Virus record (IMG/VR): IMGVR_UViG_3300042566_002057
Location: 1-64,000 of that record
Direction: 5' to 3' (one strand)
DNA from: a virus
DNA: 64,000 nucleotides
A model generated the notes under the pieces. It did no database searches, was not told the DNA's origin, and was given only the letters and a program-made list of their open reading frames with translations. How positions within the stretch are numbered: the stretch's first letter is position 1; every line of letters begins with the position of its first letter. Shown here one piece after another: positions 7,064 to 14,352 of the stretch. The position numbers and the translations under genes are program-made.

Positions 7064-7099
7064 ATGAAAAAGAAAATGGAAACTAAACGAAAACGTTAA
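7064..7099 (+). CDS. Candidate Lys-rich leader peptide
   Basis: An 11-codon frame (M-K-K-K-M-E-T-K-R-K-R) with five Lys codons, immediately upstream of three Lys tRNAs. A hairpin (GTGATG 7100-7105 with CATCAC 7124-7129 and an inner CTTA/TAAG) follows but has no U-run, so transcription termination is not evident. It may regulate differently, or be chance in an A-rich spacer. Confidence 0.4.
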   Translation: MKKKMETKRKR

Positions 7100-7143
7100 G
7101 TGATGGCTTACTAAGTTATAAGTCATCACATCGGAAAAATTAT

Positions 7144-7216
7144 GACTTCGTAGCTTAGTAGGTAGAGCACCTGGCTTTTAACCAGGGGGTCGCGAGTTCG
7201 ATTCTCGCCGGGGTCA
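7144..7216 (+). tRNA. tRNA-Lys(TTT) 1
   Basis: Acceptor GACTTCG/CGGGGTC, anticodon stem CCTGG/CCAGG, loop CTTTTAA. Standard length with a well-formed T-arm. Confidence 0.9.
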
Positions 7217-7227
7217 CAAGGTAATAA

Positions 7228-7315
7228 GCACCTATGGCTCAATTGGTAGAGCATCGCACTTTTAATGCGAGGGGTAGACGTAAGTCCGTTGAAGGTTCGA
7301 GTCCTTCTGGGTGCA
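7228..7315 (+). tRNA. tRNA-Lys(TTT) 2 with enlarged variable region
   Basis: Acceptor GCACCTA/TGGGTGC, anticodon stem TCGCA/TGCGA, loop CTTTTAA. The variable region is about 20 nt with a small GAC-GTAA-GTC hairpin, which is unusual for a lysine tRNA (normally 4-5 nt). Confidence 0.8.
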
Positions 7316-7321
7316 CTAAAT

Positions 7322-7396
7322 GACTTCGTATCCGTAATTGGTTTCCGGACCTGACTCTTAATCAGGGATATGTGGGTTCGAGTCCCACCGGAGTCA
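7322..7396 (+). tRNA. tRNA-Lys(CTT)
   Basis: Acceptor GACTTCG/CGGAGTC, anticodon stem CCTGA/TCAGG, loop CTCTTAA (CTT). Together with the two TTT genes it covers both Lys codons. Confidence 0.8.
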
Positions 7397-7407
7397 CAAA
7401 TATAAAT

Positions 7408-7534
7408 GGGGATGTAGCTCAGTGGTAGAGAAAACTATCTCTTTTGAAATTTTACCTCGTGAGAGTGTTGATTGAAAGAGTTACTTCGTATATTTGAAAT
7501 TATAAGGTCGTGGGTTCGAATCCCACCATCCCCA
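7408..7534 (+). tRNA. Interrupted or aberrant tRNA with ~50-nt insertion
   Basis: A 127-nt locus with a normal acceptor (GGGGATG/CATCCCC), D-arm start (TAGCTCAGTGGTAGAG) and T-arm (GTGGGTTCGAATCCCAC), but about 50 extra nt between D-arm and variable loop. The insert has its own hairpin (CTCTTTT with GAAAGAG). TTTGAAA near 7489 could be a GAA loop, but a clean anticodon stem cannot be drawn. It may be a spliced, processed or decayed tRNA. Confidence 0.45.
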
Positions 7535-7555
7535 CAAAAAGAAAAAGAAAAAATT

Positions 7556-7563
7556 AATATATA
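7556..7563 (+). promoter_or_regulatory. AATATATA late-type element before Ser/Arg leader
   Basis: ATTAATATATAA 12 nt before the leader ATG at 7576; no TAnnTTTG box is seen here, so early expression probably comes by read-through. Confidence 0.35.
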
Positions 7564-7575
7564 AAAAATAAGATT

Positions 7576-7650
7576 ATGAAAACTATTATGTCAACATCGA
7601 AAAGTTCTAGTCGCTCGTCAAAGATGAGGGAGGTTCGATCGTATTCATAA
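7576..7650 (+). CDS. Leader peptide rich in Ser and Arg (attenuator)
   Basis: A 24-codon frame with nine or more Ser codons (TCA, TCG, AGT, TCT), including the run S-K-S-S-S-R-S-S, plus three Arg codons. It is followed by a terminator and then by tRNA-Arg and three Ser tRNAs (TGA, GCT, GGA). AGGTTCGA (7631-7638), just after the Ser-rich stretch, is exactly complementary to TCGAACCT (7679-7686) in the terminator's 5' side. Stalling at Ser or Arg codons should therefore favour antitermination (inference). Confidence 0.8.
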   Translation: MKTIMSTSKSSSRSSKMREVRSYS

Positions 7651-7672
7651 TAGTCATAATAAGATATTGTGT

Positions 7673-7705
7673 TAACCCTCGAACCTAAAGTTTGAGGGTT
7701 TTTTG
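7673..7705 (+). terminator. Attenuator terminator for Arg-Ser-Ser-Ser tRNAs
   Basis: AACCCTCGAAC - loop CTAAA - GTTTGAGGGTT then a U-run: an 11-bp stem with G-U pairs, 9 nt before tRNA-Arg. Overlaps the predicted antiterminator pairing with 7631-7638. Confidence 0.9.
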
Positions 7706-7713
7706 TTTTATAT

Positions 7714-7787
7714 AGTTCCATAGTTTAATTGGATAAAACACCGGATTACGGCTCCGGAGATTGAGGGTTCGAGTCCTTCTGGAACTA
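7714..7787 (+). tRNA. tRNA-Arg(ACG)
   Basis: Acceptor AGTTCCA/TGGAACT, anticodon stem CCGGA/TCCGG, loop TTACGGC (ACG). The A at position 34 is normally modified to inosine by TadA. Confidence 0.85.
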
Positions 7788-7793
7788 CAAATT

Positions 7794-7880
7794 GGAAAAG
7801 TAAGAGCAGTTGGTCTAAGCTCGGCGGTCTTGAAAACCGTAGGCCCTAGTGGTGTGTGAGTTCGAGTCTCACCTTTTCCG
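7794..7880 (+). tRNA. tRNA-Ser(TGA)
   Basis: Class II tRNA with acceptor GGAAAAG/CTTTTCC, anticodon loop CTTGAAA, long variable arm and G discriminator, as in serine tRNAs. Confidence 0.85.
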
Positions 7881-7885
7881 CAAAA

Positions 7886-7969
7886 GGAGAATAAACTAAT
7901 CTGGTGATTAGGACCGCCTGCTAAGCGAGTCGTACTTTATAGTATGGGGTTCAATTCCTCTGTTCTCCG
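7886..7969 (+). tRNA. tRNA-Ser(GCT)
   Basis: Class II tRNA with acceptor GGAGAAT/TGTTCTCC, loop CTGCTAA (GCT), variable arm and G discriminator. Reads AGY serine codons. Confidence 0.8.
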
Positions 7970-7975
7970 CTATTT

Positions 7976-8061
7976 GGAGAGTAAACTGATGAGGTCATCA
8001 GCCACGCCTGGAAAGCGTTGGGTGCGTTCAATCGTATGGGTTTCGAGTATTCTGCTCTCCG
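7976..8061 (+). tRNA. tRNA-Ser(GGA)
   Basis: Class II tRNA with acceptor GGAGAG/CTCTCC, loop CTGGAAA (GGA), variable arm and G discriminator. Last gene of cluster 1, convergent with the fibre gene. Confidence 0.8.
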
Positions 8062-8070
8062 CAAAAATGA

Positions 8071-11000
8071 TTACACAACACCAGTTATTATACCACCAGT
8101 AACAGTAACTATTTGACCATCTGCACTAAATGTTCCTGTCCATCCACTTGATACCGCTGAATCGACATAACCTTTAGTAACAAGTGAGTAAGTAGAAAAA
8201 TTAGCGGTATAATCATCTGTATATACCAGTCCCTTTTGATTAGCATCTGTGACTAATAATCTATTGTCTGAACTTCCATCATTTATATTCTGATCGATAT
8301 TTGTAATTAATATACCAGTAGATAATGATCCATCAAATGCAAAAATTGATGTACTTTGGTTATCTACAAAGACCCTCGAATATGTAGATGAGTCATATGT
8401 TACCTTTAAGTCTATAGCTGTGCCAAAGTTGTATATTCTTGACTCATTCAAGTTATTGTAGACTTTGTTATCAATAAATACAGAAGCTGTCACTGAAAAT
8501 CTTCCTAAGTTATTGATATAAAAGTTCTTTAGATCTCCTTCAATAAAAACTTGTGATGTAAGTGTTCCACCTAATTCAATATTTCCCGAAATACTTTGTG
8601 TTAGACCATTTTCACCCTGAACTTTTTGTGAATCAACATATCCTTTAGTTACAAGTGAATAAGTTGTGAAGTTTCCTACATAATTACCATCATAAACAAT
8701 ACCTTTATTATTGATATTATCAACAACTATTAAAGTGTTATTTATCGAACCATCTGAAATTGCTTGAGATCCAGCATAAGTACTAATAATGCTACTATAT
8801 GTACCAACTCTTGATTCTATTTTAATAGTGTCCATCTCACCTACTAAACCGGATCCCGTTACACCAGGAGCTCCATATATGAGCAAACCACCTGAAATGT
8901 CATGTGCTAAAAATCTAAGTGTGTTAGGACCATGTATCAAAAGTGTTGAACTATTTAAAAATTGTGATCTTGATGAGAAATAAACACTCGAAGTTAATGA
9001 AATTCTAGATGCGCCTAAAAAATGCAAATTTTTGTTGTCTACTTGAACAGTTGTATCTTGAGAAAGTGTTCCACCTAGTCCAATCACTCCTGATGATACA
9101 TAACTTAGACCATTTCCTGGTGTAGTAGATGAAATTGAATCAACATACCCTTTAGTTACAAGTGAATAAGTAGTGAAATTTGCAGTATAATCAGATCTAT
9201 ATACTATACCCTTCTGACTAATATCATCAGCTACTATAATTCTATTATTTGTTGATCCATCGCTTAATGGTTGGTCTTGTGAGTGAAAATTTATTCCAGA
9301 GTATCCAACACCATCAAAATTATATATATTTAATACTCCTGGTGTAATATCTACAATTGAGTAAGTTCCACTAGGATCATCAACTCTAGTATAGTAATTA
9401 TCACCATCATTCCACTGTGCACTAGTATTTGTGGATGGAGAAAAAACTGTATTAACTATAAAAGCTGAAGCTGTGACTGAAAATCTACTAAAATCGTTAA
9501 AATATACATTATTATCATAACCGTCAATAATCACTGGTCCACTTAGAGTTCCTCCTAAACCAATGTATCCTGAACTAAAAGTAAGACCATTATTTACATA
9601 TTGTTGTTTTTCATCAACATATCCTTTAGTAACTAATGAGTAAGTAGTAAAGTTTGGAGAATAATCTCCAACATATACTATTCCTTTATTTGATACATCT
9701 GTGACTAATATATTATTATCCGATGAGCCATCACCAATTGGTTGTGTTTCGTTATGAACTGTAATAGACGATACTCCGTTATTACCCACACTTTCAATAT
9801 TTATTGTACCAATATTTATTCTTGTTCTAGAATAAGTTGCATTATCAATTGTTGCTACTATGTTTTGGTAATCAGCTTGTTGTAAATAAACTTGACTATA
9901 ATAATCAGATGATATAACTCTATTATCTATGTTGTTAGATGCGGTCATTGTAATTCTGTATGCATCTGATATCTCTAAATCATATCCCTGTCCATAGATA
10001 ATTGTATTTAGTGAAAGCACACCACCTAATCCAATTTTATTATCAGTCTGTGACAGACCATTCATCGCATCACTAACAATAGTTTGTTCAGAACCAGAAA
10101 GTCCTGCATTCCAGTATTGAGATGAAGAACTCCAGAATATTTTAGAATAAGTTCCATCTCCTAAATTAACTTCAATTCCAGCATCAATTGCTGGTCCGCT
10201 ATATGTTCCATTAAGAGTTATAAAATTATCCTCGACAACAAGATTTTCTGTATAAATTGTTGATGTAGTTCCTAAAATAGCTAAGTCACCTAAGATAGTA
10301 ACAGAGTCATTAAACTGTCTATTACCATCAATTATGGATTTAAGTGAAACTTGATTACTTCCATTTAATTCAATTGACGTATTATCTACTTGTGATAAGA
10401 AATTACTATCTACATAATTCTTATCTATTAATGAATAAGTAACAAAAGTAGCTGAGTAATCAAATGCGTATCTTAGTCCTTCTAAGTTTCCGGATATAAC
10501 TGTTGAGTTACCGAAATTCAAATTAAATACACTTGGTGAGTAAATAATCAAATCACTTGTATTCATATCAATATATGTCTCTGAAATAGAACCATTATTT
10601 GTTGATATTACGACATTACCACTTGTAAATCCTTCATCTAAGTATATTCTACCACCACCATTACCACTAACTAAAGATGTACCAGTACCCATTACTATAT
10701 TTTGACCCAACGAATCATTGCCCTGAGTTAGTACTTGTTCCAATGTTGGTGTTGTAGAGGCTGGGGCCGTTCCCCAGTAAGCTTGACCAGCACCATCTGT
10801 TAACAATACTTCTGATAATGAACCATCAACATTTGGTAGTTTATAAGCATTATTTATATTAACACTGTTACCTAAATAAACTGTATTTGATTCAGTAGCT
10901 GATAAATTCACACCTCCAATAATAACACTATTATAGATTCCTGATTCAATGAATGCTGACTCAGATGAAATTGATGTTATCGGTGACTGAACAGCTGGTG

Positions 11001-11895
11001 TAGTTGAATAAGTAGTAGTATCTCTTACTAAAATACCATTTTTCCCAGTTAGGTGAGTAGATGAACTAGTTGATGAAAATATACCAATAATTGAGTTTGA
11101 TAAAAATGGTTTGTCTGTTGCTAAAATAACATCATTTGCACTATTAAACTCTAATAAGCCATATCCAGCACCTGATTTAATTCTATCACCATCTTTAATA
11201 ACTAACTGAGGAACATAAACTGTATTATTCTCATCTGCTATCATATCACTTCCTCCAATAATAACTGAGTTTGCTATTCCACCATATGTTGTTGAATTAT
11301 AGCTATTTAAATGTAAACTTGATTTATTAAGAGAACCAATGTCATATGTTGATTCTGATTTTATTATATCAATTTGACCAGAAAGTAAAGATGTATCATT
11401 TAGTGTCACATAATATGAATTCGGTGTGATATTTTGTACACTATAAATGGTTAAGTCTCCTACTCGATTGTTAATACTAATTGAATTTAAGTCAATAGTT
11501 GAAGCAGTATTACTTGTTAAATCAGTCATACTTATTGAAATTTCACCAAGACTTTGCTTGATACTATTTAAACCAAAGTAAGTACCATCATTAGTACTTA
11601 TCTCTAAGGCAGATGTTCCAAAATTAATTTGATTATTGCTTCCAGATGTAATAAGTGAGGTATTAGAACCCATCTCAATAGAGTAGGTTCCAGTGGATGA
11701 ACCCACTTTAAGAACATCTAAAAGTGATGGAGTCGCTGAGATTCCTGCAGTTCCACCAACACCGATTTGTATTATTGTACCGGAAGTATCTTTTTGTTTA
11801 AGAAAGCCATCTAAATCATAACCTATTATCCAACCCTGTGAAGGAGTTGCTGCGGTTGTCATCGAAACGGTAGATCCAAAATTTATAGTGCTCAT
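8071..11895 (-). CDS. Long repetitive tail fibre / adhesin
   Basis: A 1274-residue, Ser/Thr/Asn/Gly-rich, Cys-free protein made of repeated blocks. The hallmark T-Y-S-L-V-T-K-G-Y-V-D occurs four times, with a fifth diverged copy (T-Y-S-L-I-D-K-N-Y-V-D), each followed by a G-L-G-G-T-L-S segment and a beta-rich stretch ending near F-S-V-T-A-S. Beta-strand repeats of this kind form trimeric fibre shafts. The C-terminus (G-W-T-G-T-F-S-A-D-G...) may be the tip or a trimerisation segment. A late-type AATATATA element lies 22 nt upstream of the start. It probably binds the host surface. Confidence 0.8.
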   Translation of the reverse strand: MSTINFGSTVSMTTAATPSQGWIIGYDLDGFLKQKDTSGTIIQIGVGGTAGISATPSLLDVLKVGSSTGTYSIEMGSNTSLITSGSNNQINFGTSALEISTNDGTYFGLNSIKQSLGEISISMTDLTSNTASTIDLNSISINNRVGDLTIYSVQNITPNSYYVTLNDTSLLSGQIDIIKSESTYDIGSLNKSSLHLNSYNSTTYGGIANSVIIGGSDMIADENNTVYVPQLVIKDGDRIKSGAGYGLLEFNSANDVILATDKPFLSNSIIGIFSSTSSSTHLTGKNGILVRDTTTYSTTPAVQSPITSISSESAFIESGIYNSVIIGGVNLSATESNTVYLGNSVNINNAYKLPNVDGSLSEVLLTDGAGQAYWGTAPASTTPTLEQVLTQGNDSLGQNIVMGTGTSLVSGNGGGRIYLDEGFTSGNVVISTNNGSISETYIDMNTSDLIIYSPSVFNLNFGNSTVISGNLEGLRYAFDYSATFVTYSLIDKNYVDSNFLSQVDNTSIELNGSNQVSLKSIIDGNRQFNDSVTILGDLAILGTTSTIYTENLVVEDNFITLNGTYSGPAIDAGIEVNLGDGTYSKIFWSSSSQYWNAGLSGSEQTIVSDAMNGLSQTDNKIGLGGVLSLNTIIYGQGYDLEISDAYRITMTASNNIDNRVISSDYYSQVYLQQADYQNIVATIDNATYSRTRINIGTINIESVGNNGVSSITVHNETQPIGDGSSDNNILVTDVSNKGIVYVGDYSPNFTTYSLVTKGYVDEKQQYVNNGLTFSSGYIGLGGTLSGPVIIDGYDNNVYFNDFSRFSVTASAFIVNTVFSPSTNTSAQWNDGDNYYTRVDDPSGTYSIVDITPGVLNIYNFDGVGYSGINFHSQDQPLSDGSTNNRIIVADDISQKGIVYRSDYTANFTTYSLVTKGYVDSISSTTPGNGLSYVSSGVIGLGGTLSQDTTVQVDNKNLHFLGASRISLTSSVYFSSRSQFLNSSTLLIHGPNTLRFLAHDISGGLLIYGAPGVTGSGLVGEMDTIKIESRVGTYSSIISTYAGSQAISDGSINNTLIVVDNINNKGIVYDGNYVGNFTTYSLVTKGYVDSQKVQGENGLTQSISGNIELGGTLTSQVFIEGDLKNFYINNLGRFSVTASVFIDNKVYNNLNESRIYNFGTAIDLKVTYDSSTYSRVFVDNQSTSIFAFDGSLSTGILITNIDQNINDGSSDNRLLVTDANQKGLVYTDDYTANFSTYSLVTKGYVDSAVSSGWTGTFSADGQIVTVTGGIITGVV

Positions 11896-11917
11896 CTATC
11901 TGAAATTATTGTTAGAG

Positions 11918-11925
11918 TATATATT
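11918..11925 (-). promoter_or_regulatory. AATATATA late-type element of the fibre gene
   Basis: Minus-strand AATAATATATA ending 22 nt before the fibre start codon. Confidence 0.45.
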
Positions 11926-11949
11926 ATTTTACAAAGTGTCTTTTATTTT

Positions 11950-11957
11950 TAACTTTG
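11950..11957 (+). promoter_or_regulatory. TAACTTTG -7 box upstream of mgsA
   Basis: Matches TAnnTTTG; about 40 nt before the mgsA ATG. No clear -33 TTTG at the expected distance. Confidence 0.4.
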
Positions 11958-11997
11958 CAAAAATTTGAGATATAATTTAAAAACACTCACTTAAATT

Positions 11998-12375
11998 ATG
12001 AAATTAGCCTTAATCGCACACGATGGTAAAAAAGCAGATATGGTTGCCTTTGTTATGAAAAGATTAGAATTCTTCAATCATAAAGAGGTAGAGATTGTAG
12101 CGACTGGAACAACCGGTGGTATGATTCAACGAGCCGGAGTGGATAAAGTTAAAACCGTACTTTCAGGACCACTTGGTGGTGACGCTGAAATAGGTTCGAT
12201 GGTTGCTAATGGAGAACTAGATGCTGTTATTTTCTTTAGAGATCCTTTAGACAAACACCCACATGATGTTGATATATCTATGTTAATGAGACTTTGTGAT
12301 GTTCATAATGTTCCATTAGCAACTAATTATAGGAGTGGTGATATTATGGTGAAATATTTTAGAAAAAAGATATGA
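11998..12375 (+). CDS. mgsA: Methylglyoxal synthase
   Basis: A 125-residue protein matching MgsA almost along its length: A-L-I-A-H-D-G-K-K at the N-terminus, T-G-T-T-G (37-41), S-G-P-L-G-G-D (56-62) with the catalytic Asp, F-F-R-D-P-L (79-84) and P-H-D (88-90). It converts dihydroxyacetone phosphate to methylglyoxal and phosphate, a glycolytic bypass that relieves sugar-phosphate stress. A usual Gln after G-G-D is Ala here. An unusual phage gene; the toxic product could also affect competitors or the host. Overlaps the next gene by 4 nt. Confidence 0.93.
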   Translation: MKLALIAHDGKKADMVAFVMKRLEFFNHKEVEIVATGTTGGMIQRAGVDKVKTVLSGPLGGDAEIGSMVANGELDAVIFFRDPLDKHPHDVDISMLMRLCDVHNVPLATNYRSGDIMVKYFRKKI

Positions 12376-12623
12376 CTTGTGGTCAGACAATAGAATTTCT
12401 GACTAGGATATTACAGACTTCTATTGAAAAAAATTTATACGAGTTATCAAATACAATTATCACGATTCAACAACGACTTCTTGAAAAGTATAAATTAGAA
12501 GATATAGTTGAGTTATCTTACTTCACTGAAGTTTTACAGAAATCAATCGGAGGTTTATCTCATGAGGGTAAAGAAATACTATTACCAATTTTAAGAGAAC
12601 TGAAATTAAATACAATTCTTTAA
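12372..12623 (+). CDS. Hypothetical protein coupled to mgsA
   Basis: An 83-residue, mostly helical protein whose ATG overlaps the mgsA stop (ATGA). Leu/Ile/Glu-rich with heptad-like spacing and one Cys near the start. No family recognised. The overlap suggests it is co-translated with methylglyoxal synthase. Confidence 0.6.
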   Translation: MTCGQTIEFLTRILQTSIEKNLYELSNTIITIQQRLLEKYKLEDIVELSYFTEVLQKSIGGLSHEGKEILLPILRELKLNTIL

Positions 12624-12991
12624 TACTTAGGTAATTTCATATCAGTTGTGATTTCAATTCTAAAGTTAAATCCAGTATCTTCATCACTTCCATATTTTAC
12701 TTCAGCGTCATAACCCATCTCACCACCAAATGTTGTTGGTTTTGGACCATTCTGAAGTTGTCTACGTCTTTCTTCTTCTCTTCTTCTTTTTTCTTCTTCC
12801 TGAGCAACCATTTGCTCAAATGTTAAGTTATTTTGAGGATTCTGATTATGTTGTATTTCTTCTTGTCTAGTGGAAAATTGAGTAGCATCATATCCATATT
12901 TTCTTAACAGTTCTTCAGCTTCCCAACCGGTAACTTCTCTTTCTGATTCAATGTGTTGTTGATCAACTATTCTTGCTTGTGGTCTTTCCAT
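12620..12991 (-). CDS. Hypothetical charged protein with E/R-rich coil
   Basis: A 123-residue protein with a polar, Gln/Glu-rich first half, a strongly charged E-E-K-R-R-R-E-E-E-R-R-R segment near residues 70-82 (probably a single helix or coiled coil) and a beta-like C-terminus. A variant of the late-type element lies upstream. Possibly a small virion or scaffold-like protein; no family recognised. Confidence 0.55.
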   Translation of the reverse strand: MERPQARIVDQQHIESEREVTGWEAEELLRKYGYDATQFSTRQEEIQHNQNPQNNLTFEQMVAQEEEKRRREEERRRQLQNGPKPTTFGGEMGYDAEVKYGSDEDTGFNFRIEITTDMKLPKY

Positions 12992-13008
12992 GATTACATA
13001 TTATTTTT

Positions 13009-13476
13009 TCACAATCTTTTCATTTGTATTGCATTTCCAGCTTGGCTAATACTAAATCCAACCGGTGAGTTCATATCTAAATACCTCTTATATATTTTAG
13101 TTCTAGATGTTACATAGTCTTTTTCTAAGTCTTTTGCTAAACCAACAAAGAAAATGTTTTTAGCCCAATAACATCTTTTCGTAAAGTCATTTAAGATATC
13201 ACCAAATACAGTTTCTAATACTTTATAAGGATTTACATTTACAATCTTACTAACTGAATAAGAACCTTCGTCTTCTACAAAATAAAGTAACTCATAAACA
13301 GTACTTAATTCACCAACTTTATTAACTGGTATGTTTTTAAATTCAACTAAGTAGTTATTATTTTCTGAATCTAAAAATTCATACTTATACATAAATGGAT
13401 CATCTGATATTAAATTAAATCCATAAGAGTCAACTTTTTCATTTATAAAGTTATCATATAATGATATTTTTCTCAT
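13009..13476 (-). CDS. Putative capsid-targeted protein, unknown function
   Basis: A 155-residue protein starting M-R-K-I-S-L-Y-D-N-F-I-N-E, a member of the shared N-terminal motif set (basic residues, aromatic, then F-I-x-E). The rest is mixed alpha/beta with no recognised motif. A TTTAATATATA element lies 5 nt before the start. Inferred to be a late internal virion protein. Confidence 0.55.
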   Translation of the reverse strand: MRKISLYDNFINEKVDSYGFNLISDDPFMYKYEFLDSENNNYLVEFKNIPVNKVGELSTVYELLYFVEDEGSYSVSKIVNVNPYKVLETVFGDILNDFTKRCYWAKNIFFVGLAKDLEKDYVTSRTKIYKRYLDMNSPVGFSISQAGNAIQMKRL

Positions 13477-13481
13477 AAATC

Positions 13482-13491
13482 TATATATTAA
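13482..13491 (-). promoter_or_regulatory. TTAATATATA late-type element
   Basis: Minus-strand copy 5 nt upstream of the ATG at 13476. Confidence 0.5.
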
Positions 13492-13560
13492 ATTAAAAAA
13501 AAGTATTAAAATCCAAAAACAGAGAAAACTTTTTGTTATATATACATATAATTAGAACAT

Positions 13561-13633
13561 CGCGGGGTGGAGCAGTCGGTAGCTCGCTAGGCTCATAACC
13601 TAGAGGTCACACGTTCGAGTCGTGTCCCCGCTA
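13561..13633 (+). tRNA. Initiator tRNA-fMet(CAT) 1
   Basis: CGCGGGG/CCCCGCT acceptor leaves position 1:72 unpaired (C:U), the hallmark of bacterial initiator tRNA. Anticodon stem CTAGG/CCTAG, loop CTCATAA. A second initiator-like gene lies at 43732. Confidence 0.85.
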
Positions 13634-13652
13634 CTAAAAAAATAAAAATAAA

Positions 13653-13684
13653 TTTGGTAGATTAAAAAAGTCTACTTATATTTG
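13653..13684 (+). promoter_or_regulatory. Promoter of the Tyr attenuator
   Basis: TTTG at 13653-13656 and TATATTTG at 13677-13684, 20 nt apart. Confidence 0.8.
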
Positions 13685-13703
13685 TAAAACAATTAAAGAA
13701 ATG

Positions 13704-13778
13704 ATGACAACAGTTGCAACATATTATTATGAGGTCGAGAGCAAAAGCTCCGTCAGACGAGTATTAGTTATGTCGTAA
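13704..13778 (+). CDS. Leader peptide with Tyr-Tyr-Tyr (attenuator)
   Basis: A 24-codon frame starting M-T-T like two other leaders (an extra in-frame ATG is directly upstream at 13701). It has three consecutive Tyr codons at positions 7-9, followed by Glu. The first downstream gene is tRNA-Tyr. GTCAGAC (13752-13758) pairs exactly with GTCTGAC (13807-13813) in the terminator. Glu codons at 10 and 12 might also sense Glu charging, since a Glu tRNA follows, although that gene has its own promoter. Confidence 0.78.
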   Translation: MTTVATYYYEVESKSSVRRVLVMS

Positions 13779-13799
13779 TTGAAAAATATTATATAACTT

Positions 13800-13836
13800 A
13801 AACCCAGTCTGACTTCAGATTGGGTTTTTTGTTTTT
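13800..13836 (+). terminator. Attenuator terminator before tRNA-Tyr
   Basis: AACCCAGTCT - loop GACTTC - AGATTGGGTT and a U-run; 10-bp stem with one G-U. The 5' arm also pairs with 13752-13758 in the leader. Confidence 0.9.
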
Positions 13837-13846
13837 AAATTAATTT

Positions 13847-13914
13847 GGGATGGGTTATGGTGACGGCCGGATCTGTAAAATCCTAGCAGGTGAGTTCGAG
13901 TCTCACGCATCCCA
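13847..13914 (+). tRNA. tRNA-Tyr(GTA) 1, short form
   Basis: 68 nt. Acceptor GGGATG/CATCCC, loop CTGTAAA (GTA), T-arm GTGAGTTCGAGTCTCAC. It lacks the long variable arm usual for bacterial tRNA-Tyr and has a short D-region. Confidence 0.65.
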
Positions 13915-13919
13915 CAAAT

Positions 13920-13954
13920 GGTCCTGTCGACTAATGGTTAGGTCAACACCCTTA
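13920..13954 (+). pseudogene. 5' half of a Glu-type tRNA
   Basis: GGTCCTGTCGACTAATGG and following bases resemble the first half of the intact Glu tRNA at 14020, but the sequence changes to A-rich promoter DNA inside the anticodon loop. It looks like a duplication or recombination remnant. Confidence 0.6.
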
Positions 13955-13975
13955 AAAAATAAAAACAAAAAAGAT

Positions 13976-14006
13976 ATTGTGGATTAAAAAAGTTTAATTA
14001 TCTTTG
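13976..14006 (+). promoter_or_regulatory. Promoter of tRNA-Glu
   Basis: TTG near 13978 and TATCTTTG at 13999-14006, placed directly before tRNA-Glu. Confidence 0.6.
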
Positions 14007-14019
14007 TAAAACAAAAGAC

Positions 14020-14091
14020 GGTCCCATCGTCTAACGGTTAGGACATTAGGTTTTCATCCTAAAAATCGGAGTTCGATTCTCCGTGGGACTA
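14020..14091 (+). tRNA. tRNA-Glu(TTC) 1
   Basis: Acceptor GGTCCCA/TGGGACT, D-arm GTCTAACGGTTAGGAC, anticodon stem TTAGG/CCTAA with loop TTTTCAT. A good substrate candidate for the phage GluRS at 22159. Confidence 0.88.
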
Positions 14092-14186
14092 CAAATGTCG
14101 GAGTAATTAACCGATACTAACAAGAAGATGTATCATATATCGCAGTGAGATTTGGTACCAGTAATTTCTGATATGTCTACTTGAAT
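14092..14186 (+). other. Unassigned spacer in tRNA cluster 2
   Basis: About 95 nt with partial pairings (CATATATC with GATATG) and no reading frame longer than a few codons. Possibly a decayed tRNA; nothing definite can be seen. Confidence 0.3.
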
Positions 14187-14265
14187 AACTGCTTATGGTG
14201 TAAATTGGTTTGCACGTCGGTCACTAAGGCCGAAGGGTTATAGGTTCGAGTCCTATGGGTAGTTC
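14187..14265 (+). tRNA. tRNA of uncertain identity (loop reads CTA)
   Basis: Acceptor AACTGCT/GGGTAGTT with G-U pairs, anticodon stem TCGGT/GCCGA, loop CACTAAG, T-arm TATAGGTTCGAGTCCTATG. Read literally the anticodon is CTA (amber), but position 33 is A rather than the near-universal U, so the assignment is doubtful. TAG is used as a stop at least once in the window. Confidence 0.45.
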
Positions 14266-14271
14266 AACATT

Positions 14272-14352
14272 GGAAGGTGGCAGAGTGGTTAAATGCGGCG
14301 GACTGTAAATCCGCTCTCTTACGAGTACGGGGGTTCGAATCCCTCTCTTCCA
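14272..14352 (+). tRNA. tRNA-Tyr(GTA) 2
   Basis: Class II tRNA. Acceptor GGAAGG/CTCTTCC, anticodon stem GCGGA/TCCGC, loop CTGTAAA, long variable arm. The canonical Tyr form, unlike the gene at 13847. Confidence 0.88.

Noticed and set aside
14187-14265. Amber-suppressor tRNA and recoded TAG
   Set aside because: Position 33 is not U so the anticodon register is doubtful, and TAG ends the gene at 378 in a normal way; no in-frame TAG was noted inside recognised genes.
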